From positions 7,192,001-7,256,000 of the forward strand of contig NZ_VIVR01000001.1 in the NCBI RefSeq assembly GCF_007828955.1: 64,000 bases of DNA. Reading direction: 5' to 3'. Below the pieces are notes generated by a model. That model was given only the letters and a program-made list of their open reading frames with translations. It did no database searches and was not told where the DNA came from. Of the stretch, positions 45,051-53,669 are shown piece after piece. This DNA comes from Kitasatospora atroaurantiaca. GTDB lineage: Bacteria; Actinomycetota; Actinomycetes; Streptomycetales; Streptomycetaceae. How positions within the stretch are numbered: position 1 is the stretch's first letter; each line of letters begins with the position of its first letter. A program made the translations under genes and the position numbers.

Positions 45051-45844
45051 AGGGCGAGGAGATGAAGGCGTGCTGCGCCGCCGCGTACTCCTGCGACGCC
45101 GTCGCCCAGATCCTCGGCGACTCCTATCACCCTGGCGGCACCGCCCTGACCCGCCGCCTCGTCGATGCCCTCGGCCTCACCGCCGGCAGCCGGGTCCTCG
45201 ACGTCGCCTGCGGCCGAGGCACTAGCGCCCTGCTGCTCGCCGACGCCTACCGCCTCCAGGTGGACGGCCTGGACTACTCCGCCACCAACATCGCCCGCGC
45301 ACAGGCCACCGCCGAGGCCCTGGAGCTGAGCCACCGGGCCACCTTCACACACGGTGACGCCGAGCAACTCCCGTACCCGGCCGACACCTTCGACGCCGTG
45401 CTCTCCGAATGTGCACTCTGCACCTTCCCCGACAAGACGGCCGCCGCAGCCGAGTTCACCCGGGTCCTGCGCCCGGGCGGCAGACTCGGCATCACCGACG
45501 TGACCGCCGACCCCGACCGGCTGCCCCCCGAACTGACCACCCCCGCCGCACGGATCGCATGCATCGCCGACGCCCGCCCCCTCGCCGATTACGCGGCCAT
45601 CCTGAAGGCCGTAGGGCTGGGCGTGATCCTGACCGAGCGGCACGACACCGCCCTGACCCGCATGATCGACCAGATCGAAGCCCGGCTCGGCCTGCTCAAG
45701 ATGACCGCCCCAGGCGCACTCACCTCCACCGGCCTGAGCCCCGACGCGACCGCGACCGTCCTTGCGGCGGCCCGAACCGCCGTCGCCGACGGCACACTCG
45801 GCTACGCACTGCTCATCGCCGAACGAGGCCGCGAACAATCATGA
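45047..45844 (+). CDS. SAM-dependent methyltransferase paired with the radical SAM protein
   Basis: ATG 45047 overlaps the previous stop; an ATG at 45062 behind GGCGAGGAG is an alternative. 265 residues. N-terminal Cys cluster KACCAAAYSCDAV, LGDSYHPGGTALTRRL, motif I RVLDVACGRGTSALLLAD, GLDYSATNIARAQA, HGDAEQLPYPADTFDAVLSE and RPGGRLGITDVT. The ArsM-like Cys arrangement suggests a metalloid or thiol substrate, but this is inference. A fragment of a paralogue lies at 50876. Confidence 0.8.
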   Translation: MKGEEMKACCAAAYSCDAVAQILGDSYHPGGTALTRRLVDALGLTAGSRVLDVACGRGTSALLLADAYRLQVDGLDYSATNIARAQATAEALELSHRATFTHGDAEQLPYPADTFDAVLSECALCTFPDKTAAAAEFTRVLRPGGRLGITDVTADPDRLPPELTTPAARIACIADARPLADYAAILKAVGLGVILTERHDTALTRMIDQIEARLGLLKMTAPGALTSTGLSPDATATVLAAARTAVADGTLGYALLIAERGREQS

Positions 45845-46006
45845 ATGACCCGGCAGCCGAAGCCCCGCCCGCGGAGGAGAACCGGTTCGTGCGACGTCAC
45901 CGCATTATCGGAGTCTTACAGCGCGCTCATGATGGTGCTGACCTGCTCTGACGTGGTGTATCCATGAGCAGGCACGACACCGTGGTGATGGCTTGTGGAG
46001 GCTGTG

Positions 46007-46612
46007 ATGCTCGACCGTGTTCCGCTGCTCGGCAGGATCCCGCGCAACCTGCTGGTCCTGATGACGGTGCTCGTCCTGGCGGGCGCCGGCGGCGGCTTCT
46101 ACCTGTTCCAGCCGTGGAAGGCGTTCACGAGCACCACGGTCGACGAGGCCCTGCCGGCCCCCGCCACCACCGCTGCGGCAACAAGCCGGCCGGCCGGCTC
46201 AGCCCCGACCGTGGCCCAGACGCAGGGCACGCCGGGGAACACGTCGACGCCTGCGGCCGCCCCGGTCGAGCTTGCGAGGGGCAGCTTCGTCTCCGGTGAG
46301 CACGACACCAGCGGTACGGCACGCGTCGTGCGGCTGAGCGACGGCGGCATCGTGCTGCGCCTGGAGGACCTGCGGACATCGGAGGGCCCCGACGTGCGGG
46401 TGTATCTCTCCAAGCGGCCCGCCGCCGAGTCGAAGGCCGACACCCTGGGCGACGGCGCGGTGGAGCTCGACCACCTCAAGGGCAATCGCGGCAACCAGAA
46501 CTACACGATCCCAGTCGGCACCGACCTCTCCCAGTTCCACAGCGCGGTCATCTGGTGCAGCCGCTTCTCCGTGGGCTTCGGCGCCGCAGATCTGACGCCC
46601 GCAGCCAAGTGA
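46007..46612 (+). CDS. Membrane-anchored DM13-domain protein (copy 2)
   Basis: ATG 46007 after GGAGG; 201 residues. Anchor helix LLVLMTVLVLAGAGGGFYLF, motif LFQPWKAFTSTTVDEALPA, linker, then DM13 domain ending VIWCSRFSVGFGAADLTPA. Closely parallels copy 1 at 27370, and its 3' 430 bases are duplicated at 50988-51415. Confidence 0.8.
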   Translation: MLDRVPLLGRIPRNLLVLMTVLVLAGAGGGFYLFQPWKAFTSTTVDEALPAPATTAAATSRPAGSAPTVAQTQGTPGNTSTPAAAPVELARGSFVSGEHDTSGTARVVRLSDGGIVLRLEDLRTSEGPDVRVYLSKRPAAESKADTLGDGAVELDHLKGNRGNQNYTIPVGTDLSQFHSAVIWCSRFSVGFGAADLTPAAK

Positions 46613-46787
46613 CAGCAGAGGCCCTGGCGCATCGCGCGTTTCAAGACCGCGGTGCGGCTGACGAGCGCCACACCGACGAGGACTGACTCGCCAACCGAGA
46701 GCGGTGACCGTGTCATGGAGGCGCGTGTGCCGGACCTCGGTGGCCTCGCCGGCGGACCCGGGCGAGGCCGTATTCGCCCAAGGCCCG

Positions 46788-47117
46788 CTACTTGGGTGGC
46801 AGGGTCGCCGCGAAGCTGCGGCCTCGGTCGATCCAGTCGCGGAGGGTCGCGTCCTCGGTGAGGGCGGAGGAGTCGACGAGGACCCAGCCGCGCATCGGGC
46901 GCCCGGTGATGTCGAAGAGGCGGACGCCCGGGCGAGCCAGGGCCGCGTCCGTGTCGTCGGGGCCGATCCTGACGATGAGTTCGTCGTTGTGGACTCCGAC
47001 GGCCATGTTGCCGTTCATGAGGAACGCCAGGCCTCCGAACATGCGTTTCTCGGTGAGGCCGGGGACCTCGCCCAGCTGTTCGCGGATCCGCTGGGCAAGG
47101 CCTTCGTCGATGGCCAT
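46788..47117 (-). CDS. TfoX N-terminal-domain protein
   Basis: ATG 47117 after GAGAGG; 109 residues. LTEKRMFGGLAFLMNGNMAV, VGVHNDELIVRIG and GWVLVDSSAL are the TfoX_N pattern. Not a competence regulator by itself; such single-domain proteins often sit with SRPBCC genes. Last gene of the minus-strand set starting at 49090. Confidence 0.8.
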   Translation of the reverse strand: MAIDEGLAQRIREQLGEVPGLTEKRMFGGLAFLMNGNMAVGVHNDELIVRIGPDDTDAALARPGVRLFDITGRPMRGWVLVDSSALTEDATLRDWIDRGRSFAATLPPK

Positions 47118-47126
47118 GGCAGCCTC

Positions 47127-47552
47127 TCAGAGGGTGAACAGCGGCTGCGGCACGCCGGTTTCGGCGTACTCCTTGAGTCGGGTCATCAGCTGGCCCCAGG
47201 TGTAGGCGGCCGGCGGCAGGCCGGGGTCGCCGTCCTGCCAGCCCCGGTGGTGGAAGAGCATGCGGGTGCCGCCGTCCAGCTCCGGGCTGTCGGAGAGCTC
47301 CCAGGTGATCGTGGTGTCGGACCAGTGGGGCGGGAAGGCCCCGATGGAGGTCCAGGCGACGCGACTCTCGGTGGCCTCGTCGCGGCGCAGTTGGAAGGGC
47401 TCGGGGACCATGGGGAAGTCGAAGAGGAGGATCTCGTCCTTGCGGTCGACGCCGTTTGTCCACCACCCCGTCAGGCCGTCGTGCGTGTTCAGGGCCTCGT
47501 AGACGGTCTTGCGGTCGGCCGCGATCTCGACCTGGAAGGCGATTTCGGACAT
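47127..47552 (-). CDS. SRPBCC (AHSA1-like) protein 1
   Basis: ATG 47552 after AAGGAG; 141 residues. IAADRKTVYEALNTHDGLTG, WWTNGVDRKDE, PFQLRRDEATESRVAW and TWELSDSPELDGGTRMLFHH describe a START/Bet v1-like pocket. Ligand unknown. Pairs with the similar protein at 48677 (both end YAETGxPxPxFT). Confidence 0.8.
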   Translation of the reverse strand: MSEIAFQVEIAADRKTVYEALNTHDGLTGWWTNGVDRKDEILLFDFPMVPEPFQLRRDEATESRVAWTSIGAFPPHWSDTTITWELSDSPELDGGTRMLFHHRGWQDGDPGLPPAAYTWGQLMTRLKEYAETGVPQPLFTL

Positions 47553-47605
47553 CGTCGTGCTCCTTGTGCTCAGGGTGGTGCGGTGCGTGGTGTGGGGATC
47601 GGGGG

Positions 47606-48055
47606 TCATGGTGCTGGGGTGAGCCTGTGTTCGAGGTCGCGCAGGTCCTTGGTCAGGGAGGAGCGGACCTTGCGCGCCATGAGGGGCGCGGCGAGCCGGT
47701 AGTAGCCGCCCGCGTCGCCCTGCACCTGGATCCGGGCGAGCGTGCCGCCGGCGTCCGGGGTGAAGGAATAGGTGACGTGCATCGGCATCGGACCGGCCAC
47801 CGACACCATGTCGAGCAGCGTGGGCGGGTCGTGCCGGGCCACCCGTAGGACGTAGTCGATCCGCTTGCCCAGGAAGTACGCGGTGCGCGTGACCTCGGCA
47901 CCGACGCCGAAGCCTCCGCCGTCGGCCTCCCGGGTGAGCTCCGCTGTCCGAATGCCCTGCGTCCACTCGTGGTCGTGGCGCCAGTCCATGGCGTACGCGG
48001 CCACCTGCTCGGGCGGGAGCGGGATCACCCGCTGCGCCGTCTCATCGATCGTCAT
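47606..48055 (-). CDS. SRPBCC (polyketide-cyclase-like) protein 2
   Basis: ATG 48055 after GAGGAAG; 149 residues. IPLPPEQVAAYAMDWRHDHE, WTQGIRTAELT, VSVAGPMPMHVTYSFTPDAG, YYRLAAPLMARKVRSSLTKD. Hydrophobic-pocket protein; ligand unknown. The C-terminal 35 codons have a diverged relative at 54212-54331. Confidence 0.8.
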   Translation of the reverse strand: MTIDETAQRVIPLPPEQVAAYAMDWRHDHEWTQGIRTAELTREADGGGFGVGAEVTRTAYFLGKRIDYVLRVARHDPPTLLDMVSVAGPMPMHVTYSFTPDAGGTLARIQVQGDAGGYYRLAAPLMARKVRSSLTKDLRDLEHRLTPAP

Positions 48056-48098
48056 CGCTGCTTCCTCGTCTCGTCGCCGCTCACCCGCGCCGGGCAGG

Positions 48099-48650
48099 TC
48101 AGGCGCTCCAGCCAGGATTCCTGCCGCTGGCGGCCAGCGCGCGGTCAAAGGCGCTCGCATCGGCCGGTACGGCCACGGGCTCGCCGTAGGCGTCGGTGGC
48201 GCGGGCGTTCTCCGCGATCTGCTCGACGACGGCGAGCGCGGCCTTCGCGGAGTCGTCGCCGACGGTGAAGCGCCGGCCTGTGGCAGTGGCCAGGTCCCAG
48301 CCGTGCAGGGCGAGCTCCTGGAGGGTGATCGCGGCGGCGAAGTCGGCGGGCATCTCACCGGGGCCGAACTCGGTCAGGCCCTCGTACGCGGCCGGGTCGG
48401 CCCACGCGGCCGCCGCGCTCATCGCGTACCCGGCCACGGCCGCCGGGGTGGCCGGCGCGGGGTCACCGGCTACCGGCTGCGGCAGCTTGCGGGCCGCGCG
48501 CTCGGAGGACGGAAGGACGCCGGCGAGGTGGTCCAGCAGCTCGGCGACGGTGAATTTCTTGCACGGGGTGCGGTCGGAGAGCTGCTCGACCCGTACGGCC
48601 GAGGCGGTCTCGGCGAAGGCGGCAGCGAATTCCTGAATGGCGGTATGCAT
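48099..48650 (-). CDS. TIGR03086-type mycothiol-dependent-like metal-binding protein
   Basis: ATG 48650; 183 residues. N-terminal DinB-like helical bundle: VEQLSDRTPCKKFTVAELLD, HLAGVL and LQELALHGWDLATATGR; the conserved His residues bind metal in the maleylpyruvate-isomerase N-terminal family. Such proteins use mycothiol or similar thiols; the substrate is not known. Confidence 0.8.
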   Translation of the reverse strand: MHTAIQEFAAAFAETASAVRVEQLSDRTPCKKFTVAELLDHLAGVLPSSERAARKLPQPVAGDPAPATPAAVAGYAMSAAAAWADPAAYEGLTEFGPGEMPADFAAAITLQELALHGWDLATATGRRFTVGDDSAKAALAVVEQIAENARATDAYGEPVAVPADASAFDRALAASGRNPGWSA

Positions 48651-48676
48651 GGCGGTCTCTCTCGTGGGGGGTTAGG

Positions 48677-49090
48677 TCAGCCGGTGAAGAACGGGGACGG
48701 CTCGCCGGTCTCGGCGTAGGCCTTGAGCTGCACGAACTTGGTCGCCCAGCCGTAGGTGAAGTTGCGATAGGCGTCGTCGACGGCTGGGAAGCCGCTGTGG
48801 GTGAAGCGGAGGACCACGCCGCCCGCGGCCTCCGGCAGCAGCTCGTAGGCCTGCTCGGTGCCGGCCCAGGGGCCGTTCTCACCCGCCAGGACGAGCCGCT
48901 TGCCGCGCTCGGCCTCAGTGACGCGCAGCCGCCACGGCTCCGGCACGCCGAGGAAGGACAGCTCGTGCAGAGCGTCACTGGCTGTGGCGGTCGTGGTGAA
49001 CCAGCTCCGGATGCCCTCGGTGGTGGAGATCGCCGCGTACACGGTGTCCGCGTCGGCCTCGATGTGCAGCTGCATCGCGATGTCCGCCAT
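48677..49090 (-). CDS. SRPBCC (AHSA1-like) protein 3
   Basis: ATG 49090; 137 residues. LHIEADADTVYAAISTTEGI, RSWFTTTATAS, GGVVLRFTHSGFPAVDDAY, VQLKAYAETGEPSPFFTG. First gene of the five-gene minus-strand operon, facing the ArsR gene across the TTTAGT...ACTAAA operator. Confidence 0.82.
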   Translation of the reverse strand: MADIAMQLHIEADADTVYAAISTTEGIRSWFTTTATASDALHELSFLGVPEPWRLRVTEAERGKRLVLAGENGPWAGTEQAYELLPEAAGGVVLRFTHSGFPAVDDAYRNFTYGWATKFVQLKAYAETGEPSPFFTG

Positions 49091-49112
49091 GGCAGTGCCC
49101 CTTTCTCATCGC

Positions 49113-49128
49113 TTTAGTCAACACTAAA
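49113..49128. promoter_or_regulatory. ArsR operator in the divergent SRPBCC promoter
   Basis: TTTAGTCAACACTAAA: perfect 6-bp arms with a 4-base spacer, AT-rich in GC-rich DNA, 22 bases before the SRPBCC start and 31 before the ArsR start. Confidence 0.75.
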
Positions 49129-49159
49129 ACGACAGCGGGCGCGGTGGCAAGTTCAAGCC

Positions 49160-49498
49160 ATGGCTAAAATGAGGCTCATGGAAGCGGTGCAAGCGGTCGC
49201 CGAGCCCAGGCGGCGCGAGATCCTGCGACTGGTCTGGGACACCGAGCTGTCCGCGGGCGAGATCGCCGAGCAGTTCGACGTCACCTTCGGCGCCGTGTCC
49301 CAGCATCTGAAGGTGCTGAGGGACTCCGGCCTGGTTACGCTGCGCCAGGAAGGCCGCAAGCGCTACTACCGGGCCGACCGGGCGGCCATGGGGCCGCTCG
49401 CCGACTACCTGCAGGCCATGTGGGCCGCCAGGCTCGACACGCTGGCCGACCTCGCCGAACAGGCCGAACGCGCAGCGCAGGAGAAGGGCACGACCTGA
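49160..49498 (+). CDS. ArsR-family regulator of the SRPBCC genes
   Basis: ATG 49160 (in-frame ATGs at 49169 and 49178 possible); 112 residues. Winged helix AVAEPRRREILRLVWDTELS, GEIAEQFDVTFGAVSQHLKV, LRQEGRKRYYRAD. No Cys or clustered metal ligands, so it is of the SdpR-like/AHSA1-associated group. Overlaps the next gene by one base (TGATG). Confidence 0.85.
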   Translation: MAKMRLMEAVQAVAEPRRREILRLVWDTELSAGEIAEQFDVTFGAVSQHLKVLRDSGLVTLRQEGRKRYYRADRAAMGPLADYLQAMWAARLDTLADLAEQAERAAQEKGTT

Positions 49499-49947
49499 TG
49501 ACCGCAGAACCGGTGACCGTCGAGCGGAGGATCGCCGCGCGTCCCGAGACGGTGTTCTCCTTCTTCACCGACCGCGAGCGCTGGCTCTCCTGGATGGGCA
49601 AGGACGGCGAGTTCTCCTTCGAACCCGGCGGCGCCTACCGGACCAACGTCACCGGTGACAATCACGCCGCCGGCCGCTTCCTCGAGCTCGACCCGCCCAA
49701 GCGCGTGGTCTTCACCTGGGGCTGGGAGACCGGCGGCATGCCCGTCCCGCCCGGCTCCACCACCGTCGAGATCACCCTGCACCCGGACGGCGAGGGCACC
49801 CTGCTGCGCCTGGTCCACCATGACCTCCCGGCGCAGGCCCGCGCGCCCCACGAGCAGGGCTGGGCCCACTACGTCGAGCGGCTGGCCGTACGCGCCGAGG
49901 GCGGCGACCCGGGCCCCGACCACTGGATGGAGAACGCGCCGGTCTGA
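49498..49947 (+). CDS. SRPBCC (AHSA1-like) protein 4
   Basis: ATG 49498; 149 residues. ERRIAARPETVFSFFTDRER, WLSWMGKDGEFSFEPGGAYR, VFTWGWETGGMPVPPGSTTV and LLRLVHHDLP. ArsR/SRPBCC pairs of this kind are widespread and usually co-regulated. Confidence 0.82.
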   Translation: MTAEPVTVERRIAARPETVFSFFTDRERWLSWMGKDGEFSFEPGGAYRTNVTGDNHAAGRFLELDPPKRVVFTWGWETGGMPVPPGSTTVEITLHPDGEGTLLRLVHHDLPAQARAPHEQGWAHYVERLAVRAEGGDPGPDHWMENAPV

Positions 49948-50003
49948 CCTGCTGTCCTGGCAGTGTGGCCGATGCTGCCGGCCCTCATGAGGAGTTACCT
50001 GCG

Positions 50004-50870
50004 ATGACGAGAGTCCTGGTGACCGGGGCGACGGGAAACGTCGGATCGAAAGTGGTCGCGGAGCTTCGAGACAGCGAGGTCCTCGTACGTGCGTTCGTGC
50101 GCGATCCGGATCGAGCCGTCGCCGTCCTCGGCGGCGATGTCGAGATCGCGGCCGGCGACTTCGCCGAGCCCGACTCGATCCGGCGGGCCCTGCCCGGGGT
50201 CGACGCCGTCTTTCTGATGTGCGGCAACGATCCTCGGCAGGTCGAGTACGAGACGAACGTCATCGACGCGGCCGCCGCCGAGCACGTGGGGCGGATCGTC
50301 ATGCTCTCCACAGTCGGGGCGAAGGCCGGCGCACCGGCGGCGTTCGCCGACCAGCACGGCCGTATCGAACAGCACCTGCGCGCCTGCGGCGTACCGGCTG
50401 TGATCCTTCAGTCCAGCTATCTGATGTCCAACATCCTGGGTTCGGCGGAGACCATCGCCCGGACCGGAAAGTTCTTCCTGCCCGCCGGCGAGGCGCACGT
50501 GGCCATGATCGATCCGCGCGATGTCGCCGCCGCGGCAGCCGCCGTCCTCACGGCGGGCGGGCATGACGGGCAGACCTGCCTGATCACCGGGCCTGAGGCG
50601 ATCACCCATGCGGACGTCGCCGAGCAACTGTCCGCTGCCCTGGGCCGTGCGATCGAGTACGTCGACGTGCCGGACGACGCGGCTCTTGCGGGCTTGGCCG
50701 AGGGCGGTGTGCCGGCCTGGCTGGCCGAGCAGATCGTGGCCGTGTTCCAGTCCCTCCGAGCGGGCGTGAACTCACACACCACCGAGACGTTCGGGGAACT
50801 GACCGGTCGTGAGGCCCGCGGGTTCGCCGACTTTGCGCGCGACATCGCCACTCCGTTCCTCACAGGCTGA
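50004..50870 (+). CDS. NmrA/NAD(P)H-binding atypical SDR
   Basis: ATG 50004 after GAGGAG; 288 residues. VLVTGATGNVGSKVVAELRD nucleotide loop, AFVRDPDRA, VDAVFLMCGND, ILQSSYLMSNI. Resembles azoreductase/NmrA-type NAD(P)H-binding proteins. No catalytic Tyr-x3-Lys; could be a redox sensor or reductase. Confidence 0.82.
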   Translation: MTRVLVTGATGNVGSKVVAELRDSEVLVRAFVRDPDRAVAVLGGDVEIAAGDFAEPDSIRRALPGVDAVFLMCGNDPRQVEYETNVIDAAAAEHVGRIVMLSTVGAKAGAPAAFADQHGRIEQHLRACGVPAVILQSSYLMSNILGSAETIARTGKFFLPAGEAHVAMIDPRDVAAAAAAVLTAGGHDGQTCLITGPEAITHADVAEQLSAALGRAIEYVDVPDDAALAGLAEGGVPAWLAEQIVAVFQSLRAGVNSHTTETFGELTGREARGFADFARDIATPFLTG

Positions 50871-50875
50871 TCCGG

Positions 50876-50986
50876 CATCACCGACGTGACCGCCGACCCC
50901 GACCTGCTGCCGCCCGAGCTGACCACTCTCGCCGCACGGATCGCCTGCATCGCCGATGCCCGCCCCCTCGCCGAATACGCGGCCAT
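50876..50986 (+). pseudogene. Methyltransferase fragment (relative of 45047)
   Basis: Reads GITDVTADPDLLPPELTTLA, then ARIACIADARPLAEYA. It aligns with bases 45487-45600 at roughly 90% identity, then joins DM13 sequence at about 50986. No start or end of a gene. Confidence 0.8.
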
Positions 50987-50987
50987 A

Positions 50988-51415
50988 ACAAGCCGGCCGG
51001 CTCAGCCCCGACCGTGGCCCAGACGCAGGGCACGCCGGGGAACACGTCGACGCCTGCGGCCGCCCCGGTCGAGCTTGCGAGGGGCAGCTTCGTCTCCGGT
51101 GAGCACGACACCAGCGGTACGGCACGCGTCGTGCGGCTGAGCGACGGCGGCATCGTGCTGCGCCTGGAGGACCTGCGGACATCGGAGGGCCCCGATGTGC
51201 GGGTGTATCTCTCCAAGCGGCCCGCCGCCGAGTCGAAGGCCGACACCCTGGGCGACGGCGCGGTGGAGCTCGACCACCTCAAGGGCAATCGCGGCAACCA
51301 GAACTACACGATCCCAGTCGGCACCGACCTCTCCCAGTTCCACAGCGCGGTCATCTGGTGCAGCCGCTTCTCCGTGGGCTTCGGCTCCGCAGACCTGACG
51401 CCCGCAGCCAAGTGA
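50988..51415 (+). pseudogene. Truncated DM13 copy (copy 3), near-identical to 46181-46612
   Basis: The DM13 domain and linker are kept from acaagccggcc onward, with a 4-base shortening near the start and only a few base differences to the stop. The membrane anchor and LFQPWKAF motif are missing and no ribosome site precedes it. A GTG at 51014 could give a 133-residue cytoplasmic product, but this is doubtful. Confidence 0.8.
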
Positions 51416-51799
51416 CGGCAGGCGCCCTGGCGCGCCACGTGGTCAGCGCGGTCCGGGTGGTTCTCGGGGGCCTCCCACTGCGCGGGACACCGACGTCGCT
51501 GCCGCGCCGAGCCCGAGGCGAGGCAGAGGTCCCCGGCCGATGAGGCTCAGCCGGATGGGTGCGCCCGGGCTGCCCGCAACTCGGTGCGCCCCATCGGGTC
51601 TCTCCTGGAAAAGCGCATAGAGTCCAGGTGTGCCGGGCGTCCCACTGACGGGCCGGCGCGCGTGCCGGCCGGCACGGCCACGCATCCGGTTCGTGGCCGC
51701 AGCCGGGTGGGTGATCGACGCGCGGGCCTGCGCGGGCCGTGATGCGGTGCTGGGTAGAGAGCCTGGCCGACGGATTTCCAGTTGATCCGAGGAGTTGGC
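51416..51799. other. Gap with no recognised gene
   Basis: Nothing identifiable on either strand except the ribosome site (GAGGAG) of the gene at 51800. Confidence 0.3.
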
Positions 51800-52198
51800 A
51801 TGACGACTGAACTCGACCGCGACGATTTCGGTCGGATCACACACGATCCGTCCGCCAGGAGGCTTGAGCTCGAGTGGTTCGAGTCCACCGAGAGGATGGC
51901 CGACCAGGACTTTCGGCGCAGTCTGGAACGGCTGGCCGAACTCTCGGAAGAGCACCGGCCACGCCACGTGATGATCGATGTGACTCGGTTTGCCTTCTCG
52001 CCGAACCCCGACACCGCGCAGTGGCGGCAGGACGAGATCATCCCCCGGTACAACGCTGCGGGGATCGAGAAGTTCGCGTTTCTCCTTCCGCCATCGGCTC
52101 CCTCGCCCGGTGAGCCGGCACCGGAGCCGACGGCCGACTTCCCTACAGGCTGGTTCCTGGCTCGCGCAGCGCTCGAGGAGTGGCTCCAGCAGCCGTGA
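51800..52198 (+). CDS. Small STAS/SEC14-like protein of unknown function
   Basis: ATG 51800 with GAGGAG 6 bases upstream; 132 residues. Alternation RRLELEWFESTERMADQDFR, RHVMIDVTRFAFSPNP and GIEKFAFLLPP fits a SpoIIAA-like (STAS-type) fold. No catalytic motif. Stands alone between remnants. Confidence 0.6.
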   Translation: MTTELDRDDFGRITHDPSARRLELEWFESTERMADQDFRRSLERLAELSEEHRPRHVMIDVTRFAFSPNPDTAQWRQDEIIPRYNAAGIEKFAFLLPPSAPSPGEPAPEPTADFPTGWFLARAALEEWLQQP

Positions 52199-52261
52199 TC
52201 GCGACACTGTTCGCCCTTCCTCTGCTGCCCGGCCTTCACGAGGGCGACTGTGAGCGGGGGT

Positions 52262-52475
52262 GAACCCGATACTGTCCGTGCCACTCCCAGCCGGTCGGCG
52301 ATCTCGGTGGCGTTGCCGACCAGCAGCTGCGCGCCGCCCAGCGTGCCTGCCAGACCGACGGCGGTCCGTACGGACTTCTCTGACCAGCTACACCTGCTCA
52401 CCGGCCACGGGTACCGTCGCAGGGGCCGGGCTGCCGAGGCGGGCGGTCCGCAGCTGGCCCAGCAGTGCGCCTCCG
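52262..52475 (-). pseudogene. CaCA antiporter fragment (relative of 24719)
   Basis: Minus strand: LGQLRTARLGSPAPATVPVA, then after a shift RTAVGLAGTLGGAQLLVGNA and TEIADRLG. Matches the loop and inter-repeat region of the intact CaCA protein (bases 25034-25250) with clear divergence. No alpha-repeat is complete. Confidence 0.8.
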
Positions 52476-52581
52476 GCCCACAGGCACTCCGGTCCCGGGA
52501 CGCGGGGACGAGCGACCATGCCCCGGAGGCAAGGGCGCACCGCCCGGCAGCTGGTGCTCGCAGCAGACCGCTGACCGTGGC

Positions 52582-53325
52582 TCAGCCGTCGATCTCCTCC
52601 ACGGTCACCTTCGCGACCGGGTTCTCCCAGCCGTGCAGCTCGGGGCAGAGGTCGCCGTTGCCCTGGATGCCGGGGTGCAGGCGGATCTGCTGGTGGGGCG
52701 TCTCGTCGACGGCGTCGTCGATATTGCCGTTCGGGTCGCCGGCGAGCTGGACTGGGCCCAGTGCGCTGCACGGGTCGACGATGTCCTCGGTGCGCTCGGT
52801 GTTGCGCTCGGTGCCGGCGTCGTAGCCCTTGAGCTGGAACTCGGACGGGTGGCCCTTGAGCGGGAGGCGGACGTGGTCCAGGCCGAGGAAGCCGTCGTTG
52901 GTGCAGATCAGCATGGTCGCCAGCGACAGGCGGTCGCCGCGGTGGGCCTTGATGGTGAAGGTGACCCGGTCGTCGAACGCGCCCTTGCTGGTGCCCTGCG
53001 GGGTCAGCGGGCGTCCGACGTCCACCGCATCCGTCACCCCGGATGCGCCGCCGAACAGGTCGAACATCGGTACCTCGTTGCCGTCCTCCGCGATCTCTTC
53101 GAGCTCTCTGGACGCCAGCCGCCCGACCTGGAACATGTGCGGGCCACCGTGCCGGGTGGTGGCGGCGACGGGCGGCGAGAACGGCTGTCCATGCGTCAGG
53201 TTCTCCAAGGTCACCTGGTAGGTGTGCAGTTCGTCGGGGGCGGAGGCCGAGGCGGTGGCCTGGGCCGTCACAGCCAGGAGTGAGGCCAGGCCGGCGACGG
53301 CGACGAGCTTGCGTGAGGGACGCAT
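52582..53325 (-). CDS. Secreted spondin-domain protein
   Basis: ATG 53325 after AAGGAGAG; 247 residues. Signal peptide LVAVAGLASLLAVTAQATASA. Spondin_N pattern: YQVTLENLTHGQPFSPPVAA, HMFQVGRLASRELEEIAEDG, LSLATMLICTNDGFLGLDHV, PHQQIRLHPGIQGNGDLCPE. Such bacterial secreted spondins are of unknown function, possibly adhesive. Confidence 0.85.
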   Translation of the reverse strand: MRPSRKLVAVAGLASLLAVTAQATASASAPDELHTYQVTLENLTHGQPFSPPVAATTRHGGPHMFQVGRLASRELEEIAEDGNEVPMFDLFGGASGVTDAVDVGRPLTPQGTSKGAFDDRVTFTIKAHRGDRLSLATMLICTNDGFLGLDHVRLPLKGHPSEFQLKGYDAGTERNTERTEDIVDPCSALGPVQLAGDPNGNIDDAVDETPHQQIRLHPGIQGNGDLCPELHGWENPVAKVTVEEIDG

Positions 53326-53669
53326 GCGGAGACTCTCCTTCACCCGTGATGAGGCTTGTCCGTTTTGTCTACCACGGGGTGTCGTCCGTGCTGGCTCTGC
53401 ACCGTCCGCCGAACGGGTCGTCATCGCTGTTCGCGCCATTCCAGCAAACGACGTAGTTCCTGATTCTGCGGGCGAGGGAGGACGCGCCGCGGGGTCCTCC
53501 CGATCCGCTCGCCTGCGGGGCAGGGGCTCTCTCCGGCATGCGGGTGAATCTCCTCGCGGCGGTCGTGTTCGAGCCGCCGGCACGAAGTCTGACGGCCGCA
53601 AAGTGGGGAGGGGCAGCTTGACGACGACCCCCGCATCCGGACCATCGGCTATACAGAACGGACTGACAG
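53326..53669. other. Divergent intergenic region
   Basis: 344 bases between two secreted-protein genes reading away from each other. Promoters are expected but no clear operator or small gene is seen. Confidence 0.3.

Noticed and set aside
51874..51888. tRNA T-arm-like GTGG-TTCGAGT-CCAC
   Set aside because: It lies inside the 51800 gene and no acceptor, D or anticodon arms surround it.
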